This document shows positions 54,639-62,868 of a stretch of 64,000 nucleotides of DNA, piece by piece. This DNA is from JANQEU01 sp965228045 (GTDB taxonomy: Bacteria; Bacteroidota; Bacteroidia; Cytophagales; Cyclobacteriaceae): assembly GCA_965228045.1 (NCBI GenBank), contig OZ245789.1:4712001-4776000 (forward strand), read 5' to 3'. The first letter of the stretch is position 1. Every line of letters starts with the position of its first letter. The notes below the pieces were generated by a model, which made no database searches, was not told the DNA's origin, and worked only from the letters and a program-made list of their open reading frames with translations. The translations under genes and the position numbers were made by a program.

Positions 54639-55451
54639 TTAATTACAATTTAACACCCAATTTCTGTCTTCTTCATACCCCATATCAATTAGCTCCTGTC
54701 CCCAATACTTATCGAATATTTCAGCCGAATCTTTATTGAAATAGTTCTTCCAATCTCCACTGATTCCTTTTCGGATAAATTGGTTTTTATCCCCGGTTCC
54801 GGGTTTTCTTTTTGTTTGATTTTGAAATGAGTATTCATCAATAACTCGCTCCAATTTGTTTTCTTCAAATGTATTTGAACTGGTGAGAAATGCTATTGCT
54901 TTTTTGAGCTCTTGATTGGGATCCGTCAACAAGTTTTCATACTGAATGATTTGGACTGATTTATTGTTTTTGAAAGATTTAACCGAATCCGCCCATGAAA
55001 ATCTCATAAAACCCCGAGAAAAGTCAGAAGCCAGGTACTCAATGAATGAGGGAAGATTTTCAGAAACATTCTCATAATCATTAAACCTCAGCTTCTGCCG
55101 GACTTTGTCAACCATGAAATTTGGATTGGCATCATTAGAAAAAAGTGTATGGAAGTAAAAAGAAATCACAACGTCCCGGCCATCTCGCACAAGACCGATA
55201 ATTTTTCCAAAATTCTTGTGATACATAAAGTGTCCGAGAAATAAACATCTTTCAAGCTTTGGACTTTCATTTCTGGGAAATGGTATATCGAAATATGATG
55301 AAAGCATACTTGCTAACCATGTACCCCCAGATTTCGGAAATTCACTTACAAGAATTATTCCAAGTTTCTCTTTCAAGAGGTGCAACATAAGAAGTCTTTT
55401 CACCGCTGCGACCCGTATTTGAAAATGAGTTCTTTCTTCCTTCATACTCAT
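54639..55451 (-). CDS. PAPS-dependent sulfotransferase (Sulfotransfer_1 type)
   Basis: 270-residue sulfotransferase. The 5'-phosphosulfate loop is 'FPKSGGTWLASML' (residues 38-50), and the 3'-phosphate region is 'VRDGRDVVISFY' (88-99). The C-terminal 'KRKPGTGDKNQFIRKGISGDWKNYF' is the family PAPS-binding 'RKGxxGDWKNxF' block. Its kind differs from the sulfotransferase at 22280-23158, so two different sulfation steps are likely. It ends the operon starting at 60.4 kb and overlaps the PIG-L gene by four bases (ATGA). Confidence 0.92.
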   Translation of the reverse strand: MSMKEERTHFQIRVAAVKRLLMLHLLKEKLGIILVSEFPKSGGTWLASMLSSYFDIPFPRNESPKLERCLFLGHFMYHKNFGKIIGLVRDGRDVVISFYFHTLFSNDANPNFMVDKVRQKLRFNDYENVSENLPSFIEYLASDFSRGFMRFSWADSVKSFKNNKSVQIIQYENLLTDPNQELKKAIAFLTSSNTFEENKLERVIDEYSFQNQTKRKPGTGDKNQFIRKGISGDWKNYFNKDSAEIFDKYWGQELIDMGYEEDRNWVLNCN

Positions 55452-56089
55452 GCATTGACTAATCTCACAACCTCAAATACTTCCGCAAGCGGTAGTCCAA
55501 TTTGAACCCCTCTAGAAACGGCTAGTGACCTGATAAATTCCTCTGAAAGGTAGTTTCTTTCACCTTGAGACTTGTACTCACGTAAAGCTTTAAATTTAGC
55601 TTGTAAATCTTGTTCAGAAACGGAAACAAAACACTGAGTATTAAATTTCAAATTATTCCAGATCAATTCATACGAAAAAATGCTTGTATTCTTAAAAGCT
55701 CTTAATCCCTCCATGGCTATTGTGGAATGATCTTGATGTATATCTGATAGAGAAGGGATTAATATTAAATCAAATTGTTCTTTCCGTTTCAGAGCGATGA
55801 GATCCTCCAAAATCTCCTGACGTGAATAATTCAATTTCCTGACTTGATAATCCAAAATGATCAAATTATCTTGACTGATCCCCAATCTTTGCGTGGCTTG
55901 CTTTACTTCCGTTTTAAGAATGTCTCTGGGGAAACCCTTTGGGACTGATTCCGCTGCCGTCGAAAAAGCTATATATGTAACTTTACTTCCTAATTGAATT
56001 AATTTATGGATGGTGGCCCCTGCTCCCAATTCACCGTCGTCTGTATGTGGTGCCAATACCAAAACATTTTTAAAAGACTCTAATAACAT
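55448..56089 (-). CDS. PIG-L/LmbE-family N-deacetylase
   Basis: 213 residues from the ATG at 56089. A longer reading begins with TTG at 56146 and overlaps the asnB gene by 20 bases, but adds residues before the first core strand. The zinc motif is 'LAPHTDDGELGAGATIH', where the family has PHPDDE, and the later 'HQDHSTIAMEG' matches HxDH. These enzymes remove acetyl groups from N-acetylated sugars. It probably makes a free amino sugar in the pathway, which a neighbouring enzyme may then modify. Confidence 0.88.
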   Translation of the reverse strand: MLLESFKNVLVLAPHTDDGELGAGATIHKLIQLGSKVTYIAFSTAAESVPKGFPRDILKTEVKQATQRLGISQDNLIILDYQVRKLNYSRQEILEDLIALKRKEQFDLILIPSLSDIHQDHSTIAMEGLRAFKNTSIFSYELIWNNLKFNTQCFVSVSEQDLQAKFKALREYKSQGERNYLSEEFIRSLAVSRGVQIGLPLAEVFEVVRLVNA

Positions 56090-56126
56090 TTCTATTAAAT
56101 TATAATTCTTTTGAAATGTGAATAGA

Positions 56127-58037
56127 TTAAGCCGATTTGCTTTCAAAAAGTTTGGCTATCATGATATGATGCCAGCTGCTGTCACCTCTTACATTGTAAT
56201 CCACAGCTTCAACACCCTTCTTTATGATGTTCTTGTCAAGAATGCCATTTTCCACCAATACTTTCCTCGACTCAAGAACATATTCCTTGAAATCATCGGA
56301 GGACATCCATTTTTTTTGAGGTGGTTCATATCCGATTTTATCCTTCCTCCATGTAATTTCTTTTGGCATTAAATCTTCCGATGCCTTCCTTAAAACATAT
56401 TTTGTCCACCCGTTATGTATCTTGTATTTAGAAGGTAAAGAAAAGATAAATTCAACTAGATCCTTTTCCAAAAACGGCAACCGGACCTCTCTGCTATGAG
56501 CCATAGAATTTCTATCCGCATGCCTCAATAGGGTGTAAAGACCATAATGTGTTGTCTGAGAATAAAGGTGATCATTAAGACTATTTTGATCGTAAGAAAT
56601 ATTCTTAAATTGATTGGCAAGATTTGTATGATAAAAATCCCTGTTCATATTTAAGGCTGCCGGTCCTTTTATTCGGTTCACTTTCATTCTTATCGAATCA
56701 ATATTATCCTTTGACACATATTTTTTTACTATGTCCTTCAGTTTCCTGTTTAAGGATTTTTCTGATACAGCAGGAACTCCCCGGTTGGTGTTATCATCCG
56801 GAAGATTAAAAAGTTCCTTATAAGCGGTGTACTGCTCCTTGTACAAATAAGTGTCCTGAGTCTTTAATTCGTTAAAAAATGTTGGAAAGAAATAGTGATA
56901 ACCGGCTAAAATCTCGTCAGCACCCTGCCCGTCCAAGAGTACAGTTACGCCATTTTCCTTTGCAAGATTGAATACTTCATATTGAATGAGAACACTTGCT
57001 GATCCCGATGGCTCTTCCTGATGATAATAGATCTTTTCCAGTTTATTGATCATATCGTTCCCTTCTGGATAAACAGCATGAGGAATAGCATTCACCTTTT
57101 TGTTGACAATATCCATAAAATACCCTTCATCTTTGGAGAAATTCTTGAACCTTGCCGAAAAGGTATTCACCCTCTTTGGTTTTATTAATTCATTCATTGA
57201 ACAAACAACCAAAGAACTATCCAGACCTCCGGACAAGCTTGTTCCTACTGGGACGTCAGACCTTAATCTTCTGCTTACCGAGCGCTGAAATAGCTCATAA
57301 AATTTATCTGAAGCTTCTTTTTCGGAAATCTCTATATTGGATTTGGGATCGATTGACCAATACCTTTTGATGGTCATATTTCCATTTCGAATTTCAAGGA
57401 AATGAGCTGCTGGTAATCTTCTGATATGTTTATAAAAAGTTGCCGATAGGTCCTCGGGATTGAGGAAATAGTTATTATTCAAATAATTGAAAACCATAGT
57501 CGAGTCTGGCGTCCTTAGTCTGTCCGAATATGCCCACAACGCTTTCATCTCTGAGGCAAACACAAAACTTCCATCATTGATGGCATAAAAAAATGGTTTT
57601 TCACCAAATCGATCCCTTGCACAAAAAAGAATCTCTTTCTTTGAATCCCAAATTGCAAAAGCAAACATCCCATCAAGGTATTCCAGACATTCTTTACCCT
57701 TATGATCATACATTGCCAGCAGAACTTCTGTATCGGAAGCTGTCCGGAATTGATATCCTTTTTTTATCAACAACTCCTTTAGTTCAAGGTAATTATAAAT
57801 CTCTCCATTGAATGTAATGGAATATCTCTCATCCCCGTAATGCATGGGTTGATGCCCTCCCTCTGAAAGGTCAATAATGGCCAGTCGGCGATGTCCAAAA
57901 CCAACCGTCTTTTTTTCATTAATCCAATGACCTTCTCCATCCGGTCCCCGATGAATGATACTGTCCGACATGCCTTTTAATTCTGATAACTCAACGTTTC
58001 CGGAATCAAGCACAAGCTTGCCAACTATTCCACACAT
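56127..58037 (-). CDS. asnB: Second AsnB-type glutamine-dependent amidotransferase
   Basis: 636-residue protein with an N-terminal glutaminase (Cys2 in 'MCGIVGKLV', 'HRGPDGEG', 'TFNGEIYN') and a synthetase domain with the ATP loop SGGLDSS (269-275). It is only moderately similar to the first AsnB at 45283-47160, especially after the ATP loop, so they look like separate acquisitions or an old duplication. It overlaps the glycosyltransferase gene upstream by 13 bases, with the PIG-L gene downstream. It probably amidates a sugar acid or other carboxylate of the polysaccharide. Confidence 0.92.
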   Translation of the reverse strand: MCGIVGKLVLDSGNVELSELKGMSDSIIHRGPDGEGHWINEKKTVGFGHRRLAIIDLSEGGHQPMHYGDERYSITFNGEIYNYLELKELLIKKGYQFRTASDTEVLLAMYDHKGKECLEYLDGMFAFAIWDSKKEILFCARDRFGEKPFFYAINDGSFVFASEMKALWAYSDRLRTPDSTMVFNYLNNNYFLNPEDLSATFYKHIRRLPAAHFLEIRNGNMTIKRYWSIDPKSNIEISEKEASDKFYELFQRSVSRRLRSDVPVGTSLSGGLDSSLVVCSMNELIKPKRVNTFSARFKNFSKDEGYFMDIVNKKVNAIPHAVYPEGNDMINKLEKIYYHQEEPSGSASVLIQYEVFNLAKENGVTVLLDGQGADEILAGYHYFFPTFFNELKTQDTYLYKEQYTAYKELFNLPDDNTNRGVPAVSEKSLNRKLKDIVKKYVSKDNIDSIRMKVNRIKGPAALNMNRDFYHTNLANQFKNISYDQNSLNDHLYSQTTHYGLYTLLRHADRNSMAHSREVRLPFLEKDLVEFIFSLPSKYKIHNGWTKYVLRKASEDLMPKEITWRKDKIGYEPPQKKWMSSDDFKEYVLESRKVLVENGILDKNIIKKGVEAVDYNVRGDSSWHHIMIAKLFESKSA

Positions 58038-59194
58038 AATTCTTCTATTCCTTTTATAATCTTTTTCTTTGTTTCTTCAAATGACAACTTTCTAGCTACC
58101 TGATCCGAATTTTGCTTAAAAGACATGATCTCAGTAACCTCTAAATTTCGAATTCTTTTAACAAGATTCTTAAAGTGGTTTATATCCACACTTAGTCCTA
58201 TTTTGTATTTCTCAATCATCTCTTCTGCCTCGACTGATCCACCACTAATTATCATAAGTCTTGCTTGAATGGATTCAAAATATTTATTGCCCATCTGATA
58301 TCTATAATTGAAATTGACTGGTGGAATGATAATTAAGCTTATGTCGAACTGATTAATAAATCGCGATATTTCCTGCGTTGCAACTGGCTTATGAAATCGA
58401 ATATTTTTTGAATTTGAAGCTCTTAATTCCAATTCCTCCAAGTAACCTGAATTCAGAGGTACGATAATAAGGTTAAGTTCGAACCTATCTTCTAAGTTCT
58501 TAAAAAGATCAATCATCAATTCCAATTTCCTGGATCTAATTGCAGCACCATGATGAACAAATCTTATTTTACTAGGATTGACCACCAGAGGATGCAAAGT
58601 TTGGAATTCGGGCGCATTATAAACGACATCAAAATCGACACCTGTCAATTTCTGATACTCCATGGCAATAAATCTCCCTACAGTTGTGGCTTTGTCCGTT
58701 TGCGGTATGTAACTGGCACATAAGTACTCATTTAGCTTCCCGAAGGTCCTGCGCCAATCATCATTATTTTCAAACTCAAGCGGAGCGAACTCATGTGCGT
58801 CAAAATAGACCTTTGATCTATATTGTTGTTTCAAAGACACAGCCAATGGCAACGTATTAATGTCATTAGCCAAAATAATATCATATTGGACTTTTGAGAG
58901 TTTCCGCAATGACATTATTCTCGTCAGATCCCAATAATATTTCTCAGGCAGAAAGAAAATTCTAAGAAACAGAATCTCTACTATTTTTCTGTAAACCCTG
59001 TACAATAAATTCCAAAGATTCAATTCCGAAATTGCAGAGTTCCCAATTTGAATAAATTTATTGGAAGGAATACCCTCAATCGGCGAATATCCTGCTAAGT
59101 GCACGTCAAAATTCTCTTTCAGAGCCTTGAACTGCCGCAATACCCTGGGGTCCGACCCAAGATGGGAATAACAAACAATTAATATGCTTTTCAT
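58025..59194 (-). CDS. GT4-like glycosyltransferase, tandem paralogue 1
   Basis: 389-residue GT-B enzyme. The N-terminal 'ILIVCYSHLGSDPRVLRQFKAL' and 'ANDINTLPLAVSLK' lead to 'FDAHEFAPLEFEN', and the donor side has 'RFVHHGAAIRSRKLELMIDLF' and 'PPVNFNYRYQMGNKYFES'. It is closely related to the next gene and more distantly to 61564-62736. All three share these blocks at the same positions and nearly the same length. Three bases separate it from paralogue 2. Confidence 0.88.
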   Translation of the reverse strand: MKSILIVCYSHLGSDPRVLRQFKALKENFDVHLAGYSPIEGIPSNKFIQIGNSAISELNLWNLLYRVYRKIVEILFLRIFFLPEKYYWDLTRIMSLRKLSKVQYDIILANDINTLPLAVSLKQQYRSKVYFDAHEFAPLEFENNDDWRRTFGKLNEYLCASYIPQTDKATTVGRFIAMEYQKLTGVDFDVVYNAPEFQTLHPLVVNPSKIRFVHHGAAIRSRKLELMIDLFKNLEDRFELNLIIVPLNSGYLEELELRASNSKNIRFHKPVATQEISRFINQFDISLIIIPPVNFNYRYQMGNKYFESIQARLMIISGGSVEAEEMIEKYKIGLSVDINHFKNLVKRIRNLEVTEIMSFKQNSDQVARKLSFEETKKKIIKGIEELCVE

Positions 59195-59197
59195 GAG

Positions 59198-60367
59198 TTA
59201 ATTCAACAACCTGGAAACCATTTCTTGTAAATATGAATAAGTCTTGTCGGCTGAAAATATCTTCGCCCCGCTGTGGGTGTTATCTTTATACATTTGAATT
59301 TCTTTTCTGTCAAGGCTTCTTATCTTTTTGGCGATGTTTTCGGAGTCAAGGGAATCCAGCGCCACACCCAATTTATGTTTTTTGATCATTTCACAAGCTT
59401 CAATAGAACCACCGCTTAACAGCATCAACCGGGCCTGAATAGATTCAAAAAATTTATTACCCATTCCATATCTATAATTGAAATTAACGGGCGGAATAAT
59501 AATGAAACTAATGTCAAATTGATTGATAAATTCCGGAATTTTATGAGTGGGCACCGGATCATGAAATATGATATTATCGGATTTCGCTGATCTTTCTTTA
59601 AGACTTTCCAAATATGGATCATCCGTGCTCAAAAGCATCAGGTTTAACTCATATCTGTCATCAAGTAAGTTAAACACTTCAATCATTCGTTCAAGTTCTC
59701 TAACCGGTGAGGCAACACCATGATGGATAAATTTGATCCTTGATTCCTTTACCTTCCCGGGGGACAGATTGTGATATTCAGGGGCGTTAAGTACTACATC
59801 GAATTGAACATTTGTCAGTTTTTGATACTCCCTGGCAATAAATTCACCTATTGTGGAATGGGCATCAGCCAACTTTATGTATTCTTTACAGAGATAGGTG
59901 TTAAACGGAGCTATAAATCGGAGCCACTTTGAATCATTTTCGTACTCAAGAGGCGCATACTCATGCGCATCAAAAAACACCTTTGCTCCGGTTCTTTTCT
60001 TAAGTGCTATGGCTAATGGCAAGGTATCAATGTCATTAGCAATGATCAAATCATAAGTGGCACTGGAAAGATTCCTCAAATCCACTAACCGATAAAGACT
60101 CCAGTAGTGGAAACGATAAAGTTTAAGGAATTTTAAAAATATTTGGGTACTGATTCTCTCATAGAAGAAATAATATGTACAATTCCTAAGTATAAAGAAC
60201 CGCCGAACATCCATCTTGCCAATTCTCTCGAATGGATTTCCATGCTCTGAAGACTTCAATCCGGCTTCAGTGATTTTATTTCCTTTCAATGCTTTTAGCT
60301 GCCTTTGTACTCTAGGATCCCTGCTGAAATCCGAATAACTAAGAATCAAAATATTATTTGTCTGCAA
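59198..60367 (-). CDS. GT4-like glycosyltransferase, tandem paralogue 2
   Basis: 389-residue GT-B enzyme sharing 'SYSDFSRDPRVQRQLKAL', 'ANDIDTLPLAIALK', 'FDAHEYAPLEYEN', 'KFIHHGVASPVRELERMIEVF' and 'PPVNFNYRYGMGNKFFES' with its neighbour. The start is TTG at 60367; an in-frame TAA five codons upstream leaves no ATG. First gene of the 60.4-54.6 kb operon. The 150-base gap before it holds only imperfect promoter boxes. Confidence 0.87.
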   Translation of the reverse strand: MQTNNILILSYSDFSRDPRVQRQLKALKGNKITEAGLKSSEHGNPFERIGKMDVRRFFILRNCTYYFFYERISTQIFLKFLKLYRFHYWSLYRLVDLRNLSSATYDLIIANDIDTLPLAIALKKRTGAKVFFDAHEYAPLEYENDSKWLRFIAPFNTYLCKEYIKLADAHSTIGEFIAREYQKLTNVQFDVVLNAPEYHNLSPGKVKESRIKFIHHGVASPVRELERMIEVFNLLDDRYELNLMLLSTDDPYLESLKERSAKSDNIIFHDPVPTHKIPEFINQFDISFIIIPPVNFNYRYGMGNKFFESIQARLMLLSGGSIEACEMIKKHKLGVALDSLDSENIAKKIRSLDRKEIQMYKDNTHSGAKIFSADKTYSYLQEMVSRLLN

Positions 60368-60518
60368 AAAGCTTTTGATTTAATGTGTATAAATTTTTGT
60401 TCAGACGTGTAAAATCTTGCCAAATTAGGACCGGATCAGACCGTAATAATTCAAATGATAAAGTGTTAATTTGCGCCATCCAAACTCTAAAAAATCAATT
60501 ATTTCGTTTTTTGGAGAA

Positions 60519-61511
60519 ATGAAAATGTCAACAAAACGATTGACACAACTCTTTAACGAACGCAAAATTACAAGAATGAAATCATCAATCCCAGCGAAGG
60601 CAATCATTACCGAAGTCGGAATAGAATTTGAGACTCAAGGCAATTTGAATATCACTATTAATGGACCTGCTTCATTACAAAATCCCAAACCAGAATCCCT
60701 CTTCTGGATATCACCGAAAAAGGAAGAAAAAGAGTCACTAATTAATAGTCTACCAGGTGGGATCATTATCTGCAATGGGAGTGTCAAGGAGAATTTAGTC
60801 GATCTGAAGAACAAATTATTATTAATCCATCCGGATCCGCGATTGGCTTTTGCAAAAAGCCTAAGACACTTCTTTACACCTAAATCTGATTCCGGAGTTC
60901 ATCCGTCTTCGACCATTCATCCAAAAGCCAAATTGGGAAAAAACGTTAGTATAGGCCCAAATTGCTACGTAGGAGAAAGTGAAATTGGTGATAACACTGT
61001 CATTGATGGCAATGTCTTTATCTATGACAATATAAGAATAGGTCGCAACAACCGCATTAGCGCTAATACTGTAATTGGAGGTGACGGGTTCGGCTATGTC
61101 AAAGAAGGAAATGAAAGCTTTAAAATACCGCATCTAGGAGGTGTAATAATTGGTGACTATGTAGAAATAGGCTCATCTACTTGTATAGACAGAGGCACTC
61201 TGGATGATACTATTATCGAAAATCATGTTAAAATTGACAACCTCGTCCATGTGGCTCATAATGTATTCATTGGAGAAGGCAGTTATATTATAGCAAATAC
61301 AATGATTGGCGGAAGTACCGTAATTCACAAAAACACCTGGATTGCCCCCTCCGTATCGATCTTGAACCAAATTTCCATTGGTGAAAATGTAGTTGTCGGC
61401 ATGAATGCTGTGGTGACAAAAAACATACCCGATAACGAAACCTGGGCAGGAATTCCCGCTATGAATTTAAATGATTATAAAGAACGCTTAAAAAAATTGA
61501 AAAGTTTATAG
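60519..61511 (+). CDS. LpxD-like hexapeptide N-acyltransferase
   Basis: 330 residues from the ATG at 60519; a TTG at 60471 could add 16 poorly conserved residues. The N-terminal domain (about 1-100) resembles the uridine-binding part of LpxD in shape only ('ESLFWISPKKEEKESLI'). The beta-helix carries LpxD marks: 'VIGGDGFGYV', 'IPHLGGVIIGDYVEIGSSTCIDRG', the presumed catalytic His block 'NLVHVAHNVFIGEG', and 'MIGGSTV'. LpxD adds a hydroxy-acyl chain to UDP-glucosamine in lipid A synthesis. This copy lies in the polysaccharide locus with no other lipid A gene, so it is probably a paralogue that acylates a different amino sugar. Confidence 0.85.
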   Translation: MKMSTKRLTQLFNERKITRMKSSIPAKAIITEVGIEFETQGNLNITINGPASLQNPKPESLFWISPKKEEKESLINSLPGGIIICNGSVKENLVDLKNKLLLIHPDPRLAFAKSLRHFFTPKSDSGVHPSSTIHPKAKLGKNVSIGPNCYVGESEIGDNTVIDGNVFIYDNIRIGRNNRISANTVIGGDGFGYVKEGNESFKIPHLGGVIIGDYVEIGSSTCIDRGTLDDTIIENHVKIDNLVHVAHNVFIGEGSYIIANTMIGGSTVIHKNTWIAPSVSILNQISIGENVVVGMNAVVTKNIPDNETWAGIPAMNLNDYKERLKKLKSL

Positions 61512-61563
61512 GAAGAAATTGGGTTTCCAATAAACTCCTCTGATTTATATCCATCCAAGAGAC

Positions 61564-62736
61564 TCAGGTGATACCTCTCAGCACGTTTGTAAGATATGAG
61601 AAGGATTTACTTGCAGAAAGTGCTTCGGCAGATTTATTGACCGATTGTTTAAAGTCAAAAACAATCTCCGGTGTCAATTTAACAATTTCTTTGACTATTA
61701 CTTCTTGATCCAAACTTGAAAAATGAATCCCTAACCTGTATTTAGAAATTAGTTTTCTCTCCTCATCTGAGCCTCCGCATGCTAGCATAAGTCTACCCTG
61801 TACAGATTCAAAAAATTTATTGGGTAGACTATTCTTATAATTAAAATTCACAGGGGGAATAATTACAAAGCCTACATCAAATTGATTTATATGTTCCGCG
61901 ATTTTTGCTGTTGATACGGGTTCATGAAATACAATATTCTCATAATCCTTTGACATTTTAACCAATTCATTATAATAGTCAGGGTCTGATTTCATAAGAA
62001 TAAGATTCAACTGAAATTTTTCCTTAGGAAGATCCTTGAAAATCTCTATCATTCGTTCGAGTTCACGAACACGCATGGCTCCTCCGTGGTGAACAAATTG
62101 AATAGGAAAGGAAACTTCACTTGGATCCAAAACCTGATATGCAGGTGCATTATACATTACGTCAAATTGATAACCAGTTAGTTCTTTATACTTAATTGCG
62201 ATATTCTCGCCCACTGTAATTCTATGATCTGCAAATTTCGTATAATACTTCGCTAGAAAAGTATAATAGGGTGATTCCAATTTGAGCCACCGCTTATTGT
62301 TCTCATATTCCAGGGGTGTGTATTCATGAGCATCGAATAAAATTTTAGCTCCGGTTCGACTTTTAATCCTGGCTGCAATCGGTAACATGTGTATGTCATT
62401 GGCTATAATAAGATCAAAGTCGACCATCGGGATCGATTTTAAATCTCTTTGCCTCGTCGGACTCCAATAGTAGATACGATAGAGTTTAAGCACTTTAAGA
62501 AGTAATAAGACTGCAAACCTGTTGTACACATATATATATGTGCAATTTCTTAAAACAAAGAACCTTCTCTTATCAACTTGATTTACAGGAGCAAATTGTA
62601 TTTCCTTTCCAGATGGAGTTAAACCGGCCGTATAAATATCAAATTTTTCTTCCAGCCACTGTATCTGCCTTAAAACTCTCGGATCAGAACTTAGGTTCGA
62701 GTAGCTTAGGATTAAGACTTTTTTTCTTTGAGTCAT
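61564..62736 (-). CDS. GT4-like glycosyltransferase, paralogue 3
   Basis: 390-residue GT-B enzyme with the same blocks as the two tandem paralogues: 'SYSNLSSDPRVLRQIQWL', 'ANDIHMLPIAARIK', 'FDAHEYTPLEYEN', 'FVHHGGAMRVRELERMIEIF' and 'PPVNFNYKNSLPNKFFES'. It is separated from them by the LpxD-like gene on the other strand and is transcribed alone. An imperfect -7 box lies within the 132-base gap upstream. Confidence 0.87.
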   Translation of the reverse strand: MTQRKKVLILSYSNLSSDPRVLRQIQWLEEKFDIYTAGLTPSGKEIQFAPVNQVDKRRFFVLRNCTYIYVYNRFAVLLLLKVLKLYRIYYWSPTRQRDLKSIPMVDFDLIIANDIHMLPIAARIKSRTGAKILFDAHEYTPLEYENNKRWLKLESPYYTFLAKYYTKFADHRITVGENIAIKYKELTGYQFDVMYNAPAYQVLDPSEVSFPIQFVHHGGAMRVRELERMIEIFKDLPKEKFQLNLILMKSDPDYYNELVKMSKDYENIVFHEPVSTAKIAEHINQFDVGFVIIPPVNFNYKNSLPNKFFESVQGRLMLACGGSDEERKLISKYRLGIHFSSLDQEVIVKEIVKLTPEIVFDFKQSVNKSAEALSASKSFSYLTNVLRGIT

Positions 62737-62837
62737 GGTATTTGAAGGTTATAGTATGGAAATGGAATTCCAATCATATTTATTATAAAGAAATAATCCC
62801 TATTCATTTTTCCTGACCATCAAGCAATTTTAGAATG

Positions 62838-62845
62838 TACATTTG
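62838..62845 (+). promoter_or_regulatory. -7 box for the last glycosyltransferase gene
   Basis: TACATTTG matches TAnnTTTG exactly, 23 bases before the ATG at 62869. The -33 region reads ATTTTTCC, without a clear TTG. Confidence 0.45.
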
Positions 62846-62868
62846 TGCCAAAAATTGGGGTTTTACGC

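Noticed and set aside
61518..61531. Hairpin ATTGG-GTTT-CCAAT between the convergent LpxD-like and glycosyltransferase genes
   Set aside because: Five-base stem with no T run on either strand; could be chance in AT-rich DNA.
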